From contig OW028582.1 in assembly GCA_932294295.1 (NCBI GenBank), forward strand, positions 900,315 to 964,314: a stretch of 64,000 nt of DNA, read 5' to 3'. Below are positions 25,441 to 35,241 of the stretch, in pieces; position 1 is the first letter of the stretch; each line of letters starts with the position of its first letter. A program made the translations under genes and the position numbers. Below the pieces are notes generated by a model that searched no databases, was not told the origin of the DNA, and worked only from the letters and a program-made list of their open reading frames with translations. The DNA is from Alitta virens. Lineage: Eukaryota; Annelida; Polychaeta; Phyllodocida; Nereididae.

Positions 25441-26867
25441 ACTTATCAAAATCTTGTTGATCACATGAAATTTACATAAATGTAGGTCACATTAACAGAA
25501 AATATACATTCATAAATATTACCATATAAATATTGAAATGTATGGAAACAAAACATAGTCACTCTATCTGTTTCTCTGTTTCTCTGTTCCTCTTAGTGAC
25601 AATCAATAAGTTGCAGATTTATTTTTATTTTTCTTTATAAAAGTGCAGTATTTAATAAAATAAAGTACTTTTTGTGTGATTGGTTGATATAATTGTTTAA
25701 TTAAAGTTAAGATATAATTCAAGAATGTAACATTTTTTATTGAGGAAAAAACCCACAGACTATAATTGAATTTAGACAAAAGAAAATTCCATCCACTATG
25801 ACAAGTTGAAATTGTGACATTCCTTTTTTTTTCTCTATTTCTTACTTTTAGTTGAAGATTACAGTTCTGCTTTAATTTAATTTGGGCAATTTGGAATTCA
25901 ATAATAACCCCAGTCGACATCTTTTAAAGTTGAATAGTTCTTTCAAATTGAGTGGGTTATATTGCTTCAGACGGTTGTTAATGTTGATTGGAATAATAGC
26001 TTTTTCCTGTTGTCTTATTGGAGTTAATTGCGGTAAAGTCTACTTAGAAAACCAAAATAATTAATGTCTGGAAACAGAAAGAGTCACCTCAAATAAATCA
26101 ATTAATTTGCTGGTATTTCCAAATTGTTAAAGTTGACTTCTCATGATATGTACATAACCCATAGAATGAGGCAAGTGAAATACCCCACCCATGAGTAAAT
26201 GTGCAACATGTATGGACTCTTCATAAAAAACTATTGAGCCAGTAATGCCATTACGAAAACATTTTGGGTGTTTTTTGTTTACCTTTTAATTTTGTGGAAT
26301 TCATTTGCTTACGGGTTAAATTACGTAAAATGATATATGTTATATACAATCAATATAGTTACGATGACTTTGAACAGTGTATATTCCATTTTCGATGATT
26401 AAAAAGAGAATAGGTAAGTTTCATTGCGAGATTTTCTATCTGGGTCATCACATGCATAAGGGACAAATATTGAGTTTCATTTCCGTGAATTACTCAAACA
26501 AGTTTTCTGTCATTTGCAAAAATCTGACATGATTCGGAAATTGCATTTTCAGCCAATCAGGTCAATTTCATTGGGCTGGAATTCAATGTACCTGATTTTA
26601 TAAATGCCAATTAATATTTTAATCATGCAGGTATCAATGTGTTTGGCCAATTTATCATAATTGCTCTGTATTATTAATGTAATATTAGAGATGCAATATT
26701 CAATCATTTCTTATCACGAAGGCCACTTTCTTTATGTAGTCCTACGGTGACGATGGCCTTAAGATAAATGATAGTGTAGTGTGGACTCGGAGACTTATAA
26801 TCTCATCATTACGTATGCCACTGGCAGTTGGTCATGTGTTTTTTTGTATGTATTTTTAAAAGGTATT

Positions 26868-26949
26868 GGCTATTCTATTCTATTCTATTCTATTCTATTC
26901 TATTCTATTCTATTCTATTCTATTCTATTCTATTCTATTCTATTCTATT
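26868..26949. repeat. (TATTC)n microsatellite, about 16 units
   Basis: Perfect pentanucleotide array. The homologous site in copy A (14,075-14,107) has only a few imperfect units, so it expanded after the duplication. Confidence 0.98.
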
Positions 26950-27084
26950 ACTAAGTTCCAGACCTGCAGTATTGAGTTAATGCAAATACAATTAAAAGGT
27001 ACAATAACATGATAGATAAATAGATGTGAAAAGTGCAGCCCTCTAAGGCAAGTTCTTGCTGCTATTGAGGGTGAATTGATGAGG

Positions 27085-27310
27085 TGAGAAGGAGGAGGTG
27101 TCAACCTATGTTACACATTTACCCCATGAGTGGGATATTTTACTTGCATCAGCATAGACACTGAGTACAAGGGACCGCCAATTTAACGTCTCATCCATCG
27201 ACATCCAGCTGCTGGGATGTTGCTCATGAAGAGTGACCAGGCCTGGGATATAACCTGGGTCTTTCAGAGGAGCAGGTGAGCGTCTTACCACTAGACGACC
27301 ACCCTTTACA
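27085..27310 (-). repeat. tRNA-derived SINE, minus strand, 3'-truncated
   Basis: Contains ATTTACCCCATGAGTGGG, TCAGCATAGACACTGAGTAC, CGACATCCAGCTG and, near 27,255-27,305, the reverse of the tRNA-like head, ending TTACCACTAGACGACC. The short minus-strand ORF at 27,106-27,348 is only this SINE read through. Confidence 0.8.
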
Positions 27311-28340
27311 ACAATACGTTCAGTTAAATACATAATAAAGTTACACAAATAACCACGCTGCCTTAATTGTGAAGATAACTAAATAGCAATGTGGTCTATT
27401 AGCGATGTTTTATTGTGCTTAAATGTAGTTGACTCACTCACCTATGTAGTGACCATAAAAAAGATACTATAATTCCCCTTTCACATGCAAAACAGCTGTT
27501 TTGTTACTCAGGTAAACTGTATAGTCACATACATTGTGTTACCACGTCCTATATTTCATGAAACTATTCCAGCAGAATTGTACTATGTAATGTATAACAC
27601 AGTTGCACCATATAGTGGAAAAAACTATGATATTTTTGGAAGATGGCTGACATAAGATCTTCAGCAAGGACAATTGTGCAACCCTGAAAGCCATACATCA
27701 ACTTTAAAAGTCACATAAAAAAATATGGTACATCAATATCAAAATAGCAATTCCGGGGAAATAAAAGGGTGGATTTCTTGATTTATAAATATATAAAATT
27801 ACCATTAACCTTGTAGGAAACATTTTCTTCAACTGAAGCAGAACTAACGAATCAAATAAATGGTGTGAGTCACTTTTATATCCTGTGATCAATGACAGGT
27901 TTCTTTTTTCCATTTTAACACCCTGGAAAGAATCTGTCCCTGAAAATGTAAATGAAAGCTGATTAAAATCTCAGCGGCCCAAAATGACAAACGGCGTCAT
28001 CTTTCTTTCACAAGATGTATTGAGTGCTCCGTTTTTCAATCTTCCTGAAAAGCAAATTGAACCAATCTGGCTTCACATCAATCTCAAACACTGAAAAATG
28101 CCTAAAAATAGAATATCTATCAGCAGATTAAACTCATTTTTTATCTCCATGGTGATGAGTAGAATGGAATACTTGATCTGTCACAATTATTGATGATCAA
28201 GAAATTCCCAAAAAACCTTTCAAGTTCATCTCAGTAATTACATTATATGATGGAGTACTTCAAGGGATGAGACTGTGACCAATACATATTGATCAGAGAA
28301 TATCGCAGCCTACAGATGACAATGATATTTACACACGTAT
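27311..28340. other. Unassigned AT-rich DNA
   Basis: No coding motif or clear repeat seen. The 69-codon minus-strand ORF at 27,704-27,913 has no recognisable feature. Confidence 0.5.
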
Positions 28341-28835
28341 ATGTCAATGTCAATATCAATGTCTCAATGCTACTTGGTCTGCTAAGACCAGCTGTAGGAG
28401 GCAGATGTAATGATGAAATGTTAGGGTGCTTGGATAAGATGAGATAAGATAAGATAAGATATATTTTATTTAAAGTCATATGTAAGAACAGATAACATAA
28501 GCTTTTGCTCGACTGGAATAAGATGATATGTCAAATAAAATATATACAGATGAGGAGTGAAGAGTATAAAAAAACAGATTAGATTAATATATATTAAAAG
28601 CAAATTGACAAATAATTGGATTCACAAGTACACATTTACCCCATGAATGGGTATTTTACTCGCCTCAATCTAGACACCGAGTACAAGGCACCTCCAATTT
28701 AACATCTCATGTGATCGACATCCAGCTAGCATGTAGATAATTCCCAGGCCGGAGATCGAACTAAAGTCTCGTGACCTTACGCATAGCTGGTCAATATGGA
28801 ATTGGTGGATGCCTTGACCATTACCGCCCAGCCGC
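28341..28835 (-). repeat. tRNA-derived SINE, minus strand, split by a nested retroelement
   Basis: The tail (28,341-28,434) and body/head (28,616-28,835) match the SINE at 38,437 in reverse: CTCAATGCTACTTGGTCTG, then ATTTACCCCATGAATGGG, CATGTGATCGACATCCAGC and a box B complement GATCGAAC near 28,755. It is split by 28,435-28,615. Confidence 0.85.
28435..28615 (-). mobile_element. Retroelement 3' fragment with (TATCT)n tail, 5-bp target duplication
   Basis: TTGGA occurs at both junctions (28,430-28,434 and 28,616-28,620). Read on the minus strand the insert ends in AATAAAATATATC followed by TTATC/TCATC units, a LINE-like end. The pentanucleotide tail lies at the low-coordinate end, as expected for a minus-strand insertion. 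The body shows no coding motif, so the family is unknown. Confidence 0.75.
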
Positions 28836-29487
28836 TATATATAAGCATTATATATAAATATTTATTCACACACAACATTAAAAATGTATACATTATAGTA
28901 TGATAGTACCATTATAATAATATATCCCTGCTGACACCATGAAAAATATGAAATGGTCAGTGACACAGCTGTGATATATATATATTTAGATGTATTGCAT
29001 GAAGCTATTTTATTACCTTTCTCTCTACTGACAATACTATAAACTAGTGTCATACATTTCTTTGATGTTTGTTATTATATTTCATTGCTATTTGGTATTA
29101 TGCTCCTGTAGGTTTAAACTACAGTTAGTTTCATTAAAAAAAACCTGACAAATTGAACAAAGACATAGCTAGACAACTTCTGCTATATGATGCTACATGC
29201 CACTAAACAGAACTGTCTGGCTATAGCTGGCTACTCAAAGCCGGATCTAAAAGTACAGATTGATGAAATAGATCTTTTTTTTTATATATTAGATAAATTT
29301 CTTACATTTGCCAATGTTTATATTTTTTCAGTCAGTCAAGCTAGAAGTAGACAGAAGTGGCTGGCTTTAGCTGGCAGTTATAGCTACAGCCAGGAATAGG
29401 TCGCTACAGCTTTATAGAGTCGACCATATTTTTTTTAACTAACTGTAGATACAAATGTAACAAAACTCTCTTGAAACAGATTTTTTT

Positions 29488-29570
29488 AATGTAAATGATT
29501 TTTGAATGTAAATGATTTTTGAATGTAAATGATTTTTGAATGTAAATGATTTTTGAATGTAAATGATTTG
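29488..29570. repeat. Minisatellite, GAATGTAAATGATTTTT x about 5
   Basis: Tandem 17-bp units. The minus-strand ORF at 29,404-29,679 that reads across it is an artefact. Confidence 0.95.
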
Positions 29571-31286
29571 TTACACAAGCAGACTGTATCTTGTAACATA
29601 CATTTACTTCATTTTGTAGTGACATTTTCCTAATCTTTTCAGGGTTTTCATCTGAAGCCAGAGGCTGCAGTTTCATCAACAGAATTGGAGAGCTCTAATT
29701 ACCCCGAAAAAGAATTTCTACATTAAAGGAATTAGCAGAGAGACTGATGACGCAATGGCTCTAGCTTAATGACAGATGAAAACGAACTGTGTGGATAATT
29801 CCGTTGGATGTGCAGATGTGATAAACAAATTATCTGTTCCAGTTTGTGACAGACACATTACTTTAACATTACAAGTATTGCTGTTAATACAAGTGTCACA
29901 AGTATATTATCGTGTCCCAGCAATTGTCAATGGACATTTATCTGTTAAATCTGACAGAAAAGGACAGGAAAACTGCAGCAATATTAGTCTTTACATAGAT
30001 AGCGAGCCGGTCGAATAGTGTCAATATATCAGAAGTTATAGCTGCAACATATGCAGTTTGATACTAATGAAGTTTTGAAATTCGACCATCCAAGCCAAGA
30101 CTCGGGAAATTGCTTCATCATATTTCAGACAGAACAATTTTGTTGCGAATTTGCAGTTTTTTTAGAAATCAAAGACCTTTGGATGCAAGGGCGAGCTGAA
30201 ATATCGAAAATTCTGCAAATGTGCCCATCAGCTTAAACGGAATTTCATGAACTCATCAGAGCTTTGAGGGGCTAAATTTATCCCTGAAATGCACATTTTG
30301 GCTGATAAGCATCTTAATAAATTAGGTTTAATTACTTCACAGCTGAGTTGATAACGATAGGCAGCAATTAAATGATTAATCAGCAATTATGTCCTTTCGT
30401 GAGATAAGCTTGATTGCAAACCCTGAGTAAAAGAGATTGCAATTTGTTCTGGAGAAATTCGGAATGTTGAAACAGTAATGGAACCAGGGGTCTTAGTAAT
30501 GTAACCAGTTAATTTGTCATTCTAAATTGATCTCTTGTCTTAGTGTTTTAGAGTCATGAAGTGAACTTCCTTTAAATGCAATTAAAATGCAATTGAAATG
30601 GTAATGCTGATGGAGAGATTAAATTGACAATGCATGCAATTAGACCAAGAAGGTATGAATTTAATTCAGCGTAATTTCAAAGTGGCTTCTTTTCACATCA
30701 ATCATATTAAATGTTGGTGAAGCTGCGATGAAACCTTATGGACAAGATATTGGTAGGCTGCTAGCTCTTTTCGTTTGACTAAAAAGACATTCTGTGTGAA
30801 TCTGTGCACCCCGGATGGTGTTGATATAGCCCTGGTGGACACTTAACACATCTTCCTGAATTATTTAAGCAAAGCTAGTTGGGTCCAGAGGCAGTGAAAA
30901 GAGTCCACAGTTAAAGGCACCCAAACACTCTCTGAAGTCTTAACATCAAGTTGTATCTGAGTCCCGCACTTTTTCCAATCAATCTGGATAATTCATCCGA
31001 CTTCTGGTGAAATTAAATAAATCAAGGGCTTTAGAAAAAAAAATCCTCTCTCACACTTTGCAACAAAGTTTCAATCCAGTACTATAGGCCCCCTGGGAGC
31101 AGCTGTAGAATTGCCTCCGATTTCTGTTCAAATAAACACCAACTGGGCTCAACACATGTATTTATCAGTTGAGTGACTCCACAGCTGGGATGTAACGCAA
31201 AGATTAGTGGCAAGGAAAAACACTCCCCAGTCATTCGTATGCAATGAACGAAGCCAAATACACTCCACGGGTTTATTCCACACTGG

Positions 31287-31293
31287 CCAATCA
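31287..31293 (+). promoter_or_regulatory. CCAAT box upstream of the GPCR
   Basis: CCAATCA about 520 bases before the chosen start codon. It is a single motif without a clear TATA box. An AG acceptor-like site at 31,770-31,771 leaves open a spliced 5' untranslated leader. Confidence 0.3.
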
Positions 31294-31809
31294 GGGCTTT
31301 TGCGGATTATTACACATGTCCAAATTTTATTGACCAGTTTCAGTCAGCTCAGTCGCTAGGATAAAATTCTGGTGCAATGCTTCGCATGAATTGAACGTGG
31401 AACTGGAAGTCATATTCATTAAGAATTTCTCGACTACTTTCTGAGATTACACAACTGGATGGACGTTAATAGATCAGAAATCACAAAGCATCAGAACAGT
31501 ATACACAAACTGTCTCTTAAGGGAGTGCTGAAGACAATCAGGCACTGATTCGTGATATATATATCAAAGGATTATTTGACAAATTTCCAGTGAGACGTTG
31601 ACAGCTCAAAGGACAAGATGTTATTAAATTGCCCACTAATTGCTGCTATTTGATCTAGTGATTTTTTACTAGTAAAATATTGTTGAACACAGACATGAGT
31701 AAATCAGTATTAACGACAACACATCGTCATTATCTCAGTGCTACTCCACCCTTGATGTTGTACTGATATAGTAAGGCTTAACACAGCATCCTTGAGGAAC
31801 TCCGTCACC

Positions 31810-32937
31810 ATGAGCTGCCAGGAGTATTTTCACAACATTACACTAATGGCAGCTGCGTTTGCTACTAAGAACAAAACGGAACCTGACAAGGATTATGGGG
31901 TATTATTAACGAAGTTCATTTTATACAAGATTGGTGCGCCCACCTTGTGCATCTTCGGAATAATAGGGAACGTCTTGAACGTGATCATTCTGACTCGGAA
32001 GCAATTACAACAGTCGATGGATAGAATGGAGAAGTCGGTGCATCTGGGTTTGGTGGCCTTGGCTGTCTCCGATATGTTCTTTTGTGTGGTGGCCTTGCCG
32101 ATGGCCTTCATACCGAGCAGGATGATATACACAGAGGAAGACTCTTTAGTCTCCCTTTACTATTACGCTTACAAGGAACCTCTCTTCAACACGTTTCTGC
32201 TGAGCAGTACGTGGCTGACCGTAGCGATGGCAACCGGACGCTACATGGGCATATGCTACCCGTTACATGCCAGGGGCTTCATAAACCTAAAAGCCACCAG
32301 ATTGTCCATATCTGCAATATTCCTCATATCCATTGCGTTCAATATGCCTCAGTTCTGGCGGTTCAGCATTCCGGAGAAGATGTGTGCTGCTAATTGTAGT
32401 TGTTATGTATTAGTGGTCTCTGACCTGTATAAAAATGATTACTTTGTGATCACTTACAAGATCATGTGGGCCATTTTTGGAGTTTCCGTACCACTTTTTA
32501 TCCTCGCATTCTGCAACATCTGTCTCATCCGAGCGTTGAAGGAGTCACGTCGCATGCGACAGATGTACCGAGCCAACAGGACAAATAACGACAGTGGACA
32601 TCGGCTGACCACCACTCTCATCACAATCGTGGCAATGTTTATCTTTCTCGTCTCTCCCTCGGAGATTCTCAAATTCCTTGAGCCTTGGGTTGTAAACAGT
32701 CGAGGGGACAACAGCCGCTTTAACGCCTTCATGATCTCAAAGTTTGTCGTTAACTTTCTCCAGATAATCAACTTCACCATTAACTTTGTGCTATACTGTG
32801 TCATTAATGTGCATTTCCGAAAGACTGTTAAGAGTATCTTATGTTGCATGTGCAGCAAGGAAGACAATTACAAGTATTCCAACACAAACACTTTAACAGT
32901 CAACATATCAGAGTGTGGGGAAGCTATAGAGATGTAA
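31810..32937 (+). CDS. Rhodopsin-class neuropeptide GPCR, FMRFamide-receptor-like, intronless
   Basis: Seven-transmembrane receptor of 375 residues, presumably at the plasma membrane and coupled to a G protein. I start at the ATG at 31,810 (context GTCACCATGA). The frame is open from 31,756, but the upstream codon at 31,792 is TTG. Helices are near 39-60 (GN with N54), 77-99 (LAVSD, D88), 122-143, 163-181, 212-236 (P228), 266-288 (SPSEI, P283) and 308-332. GRY (143-145) replaces DRY and NFVLY (325-329) replaces NPxxY. Position 119, where the TM3 disulfide cysteine normally sits, is Tyr, although loop 2 has C192, C196 and C198. N-glycosylation sequons are at N9, N21 and N195. CCMC (345-348) after a basic helix 8 suggests palmitoylation. 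The C-tail is short. FMRFamide-type peptide receptors of invertebrates are the closest family by these motifs. The ligand is unknown. Confidence 0.9.
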   Translation: MSCQEYFHNITLMAAAFATKNKTEPDKDYGVLLTKFILYKIGAPTLCIFGIIGNVLNVIILTRKQLQQSMDRMEKSVHLGLVALAVSDMFFCVVALPMAFIPSRMIYTEEDSLVSLYYYAYKEPLFNTFLLSSTWLTVAMATGRYMGICYPLHARGFINLKATRLSISAIFLISIAFNMPQFWRFSIPEKMCAANCSCYVLVVSDLYKNDYFVITYKIMWAIFGVSVPLFILAFCNICLIRALKESRRMRQMYRANRTNNDSGHRLTTTLITIVAMFIFLVSPSEILKFLEPWVVNSRGDNSRFNAFMISKFVVNFLQIINFTINFVLYCVINVHFRKTVKSILCCMCSKEDNYKYSNTNTLTVNISECGEAIEM

Positions 32938-32939
32938 GT
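32934..32939 (+). promoter_or_regulatory. Donor-like GTAAGT overlapping the GPCR stop codon
   Basis: The last codons read GAG ATG TAA GT, so the stop TAA lies inside GTAAGT, the strongest 5' splice-site hexamer. Use of this site would remove the stop and join another C-terminal exon. No downstream exon was identified, so it may be chance. Confidence 0.25.
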
Positions 32940-33020
32940 TGAATTGATGGACCTCATTTAATTTATAGTGTTAGATAATCATTATGATTGTATGTGATGT
33001 ATTCGATAAATTTTTCTGTG

Positions 33021-33273
33021 TACCAGCATGACAACATTCTCAAGTGGTGATTATTATTTGTCTGCTCTGTGTAATATTGCTATAAATCAAAGGGTTTTTA
33101 TAAATATTTTTTGGGAATCTACATTTCAAATTAAGATGTCATGCTGGTATGAATGCAAGATTTACTGGTAAAAGTCCTGGATGCAACTGTATATTTCATC
33201 TTTCATTTGTGTTAAATTCTTATAAATCTAAGTTTTTTTTTGTTTTTCCTTGAGAATCATACCAGCATGACAT
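33021..33273 (+). repeat. Inverted repeats in the GPCR 3' region
   Basis: ATGTCATGCTGGTATGA (33,136-33,152) is the exact reverse complement of 33,257-33,273 (17 of 17). A third partial copy, TACCAGCATGACA, is at 33,021-33,033. A transcript of this region could form either of two alternative stems. Confidence 0.8.
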
Positions 33274-33619
33274 ATTAATATGTAGAATCTTAAATAGAAT
33301 CGTGATGATCATAGTGTGTTCTGATATAATCTCTGACTGTCTATCTTTTTTCTTACTTCGCCTTCAAGGGATGATCGTGAGTGCTGTATCAGTTTGGTCA
33401 ATTCCTGATGACCTTACATTTAAGAGTAAACGCTCGATATGAGGGTTTTTTTTCTTCGGAATATTCTAAATGTATTAAGCTTGTAGCTTTGGTTTTACAT
33501 TTTTTTCAGTTATTTCATATATATATGCCACTTTAAAATATACTTACCTACAAACATACAAATCTCCAAACAGTCATTGTACAATAATATACAAATCACA
33601 TCATTGTCACACATAATAT

Positions 33620-33689
33620 AATAATTTATTTAGTAAATCAGCACATATAACTCTGTTGTTACTAAGCTGACTTACTAAATAAATTATTT
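33620..33689. repeat. Small foldback hairpin
   Basis: Arms 33,620-33,642 and 33,667-33,689 match in 22 of 23 positions as inverted repeats (AATAATTTATTTAGTAA...), with a 24-base loop. It sits only 14 bases before the palindromic MITE. Confidence 0.8.
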
Positions 33690-33703
33690 TACAAGCATTA
33701 TAC

Positions 33704-33851
33704 ATGGCCAAATGTGCTATGTGCGTTTTCCATGAGAAGGATAAACGCATGGAAAACGCATGGTTTTTAGCCAATTATAATGAGGCAAAATCCATGCGTT
33801 TTCCATGCGTTTATCAAAATGCATGGAAAATGCACGTGGCACAATTGGCCA
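33704..33851. mobile_element. Palindromic MITE, copy 1 (148 bp), TSD TATAC
   Basis: Begins ATGGCCAAATGTGC and ends GTGGCACAATTGGCCA, nearly complementary ends. The interior is rich in GCGTTTTCCATGCG and its complement. TATAC flanks both sides (33,699-33,703 and 33,852-33,856). A 74% or better match with 37,403-37,541 by eye shows it is a dispersed family. The ORF across it is incidental. Confidence 0.85.
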
Positions 33852-34735
33852 TATACAATGATAAAATAAATCATATCAGTTTTACACATTATATAGCTCG
33901 GTAGCTGATTTGCTTTGTTCGAAGATTTATCATTTTTCATTGTCTCAACCTAATCTCTTGATGTTACGCGTTGCCAGTCTTCTTATTTCTCAGTGTATCA
34001 CTGTGTGCTGTCACCTAACAGCCCAGCGACCTCATTATGGACATTCTTTGCTAGTGTTACCTAGTTAAACAAAATAATTGGTTAAACTATGAAGCCGATA
34101 GGCTGAGTGTAGACTTAAGAAATATTCTCTAAAAAATACAAGAGAAATGAATTCATATTTTTTTAGTTTAGGCAAATATTCTGAATTGCCTCCTTGTCAG
34201 AACAAGAATTGCGTAAACTCAGTACATGAATCTAATTTTTTGTAATTTCATTGTTATGCCTTTAATACCACAATTCAGCCTATAGATTATACGAGAAGTT
34301 GATCAATTTACTTTAGATGAGTAAACAAGCAAAACATGTACATAATTAGGCTACTAAAGCTTCATTTAGTTATCATAAAACTATGGAATATTTTTGCCTA
34401 ATTACATAGAAGAGTGCACAGTAATTGATGATTTTAAAGAAAGGCTAAAATGTATTTTTACCACTATAATGAGACAGTTGCTTTTATTTTGAATGTTTAA
34501 TTGTATATATTGTATTTTAATTCTAGAGGGCCCTGTTCTAAAGCAGACAGTACTCTGACACATGTTACCCTGCTAAAATATAGTTAAATAAATCATAAAT
34601 ACTTCATAATCAGCTACTGTAGCTAATTTATGAAGTGCCAATAATGTATTAATAAGTATGCACTACTTACACACATTTTTCGGTTCCCATGCACATCAAA
34701 AAAGACTCAGTACAATATATAACACCGCAAGACAT

Positions 34736-35241
34736 TGCAGTGACAACTATACCGCAATCATCACCACAAAATCAAGACCGCTCATTACAAACAATAAATC
34801 CACCAAGACTGGAATATTTTTGTGCCATGAAATAAGTGGTCCAACCAGAAATAAGCTAATGACAATTTATTACAGAACAAGATTTGGAGTAAGTGCATTG
34901 ATATACAATAGTACTTTATTTTCCAACAACGCGACATATATCAAACGTTGCTCGGACATTGATGATGGTGGAACATTGTCGAGTAACATTGCAGTAACAA
35001 CTATACTGCAATCATGACCACAAAATCAAGACGGGTCGTTACATACAATAAATCCACCAAGACTAGACTTTTTTTATGCCATCAAATAAGTGGTCCAAAC
35101 AAAAATAAAGTAATGACAATTTATTACAGAACAAAATTTGGAGTAAGTGCATTGATATACAATAGCACTTTATTTTCCAACAACGCGACATATATCAAAC
35201 GTTGCTCGGACATTGATGATGGTGGAACATTGTCGAGTTGA
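34736..35241. repeat. 254-bp tandem duplication, two units
   Basis: Units of about 34,736-34,989 and 34,990-35,241 are roughly 90% or more identical, with the last 120 bases of each (from AGTAAGTGCATTGATATACA) almost the same. Each unit has an overlapping plus-strand open frame (34,658-35,017; 35,014-35,241). The period is not a multiple of 3 and no protein motif is visible, so I treat it as noncoding satellite-like DNA. Confidence 0.85.

Larger units (their letters stand above)
16998..27045. repeat. Segmental duplication, copy B
   Basis: Direct copy of 1-14,180 (see copy A for the alignment). It is shorter because the A segments at about 0.55-1.74, 2.94-4.45, 5.19-5.33, 5.50-6.55 and 10.58-11.39 kb are absent. 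B has its own differences: a longer CAGACAG array, about 200 bases of nested retroelement at 25,031-25,245, an extra 77 or so bases near 25,920-26,000 and a (TATTC)n microsatellite. No gene is recognised. Frames open in one copy are often shifted or stopped in the other, for example a 1-base difference near 8,036/21,580. Confidence 0.93.
28836..31755. other. Region upstream of the GPCR gene; apparently low in repeats
   Basis: No copy elsewhere in the window was noticed apart from a 17-bp minisatellite (29,488-29,570). About 30,290-30,690 is rich in TAAT/ATTA homeodomain-type words (for example GATTAATCAGCAATTATG). A CCAATCA box lies at 31,287-31,293. These are plausible promoter or enhancer features of the receptor gene, but no transcription start can be placed. 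ORFs at 29,776-30,018 and 30,051-30,236 show no motif. Confidence 0.4.

Noticed and set aside
29488..29570. CRISPR-like array
   Set aside because: Head-to-tail 17-bp units without spacers; eukaryotic minisatellite. The same reasoning applies to 16,118-16,230.
31792..31809. Start of the GPCR at 31,792
   Set aside because: The codon is TTG. The first in-frame ATG, in good context, is at 31,810, and an in-frame TGA precedes at 31,753.
32454..32867. 137-codon minus-strand ORF
   Set aside because: Antisense shadow of the GPCR. The plus-strand frame has all the receptor hallmarks.
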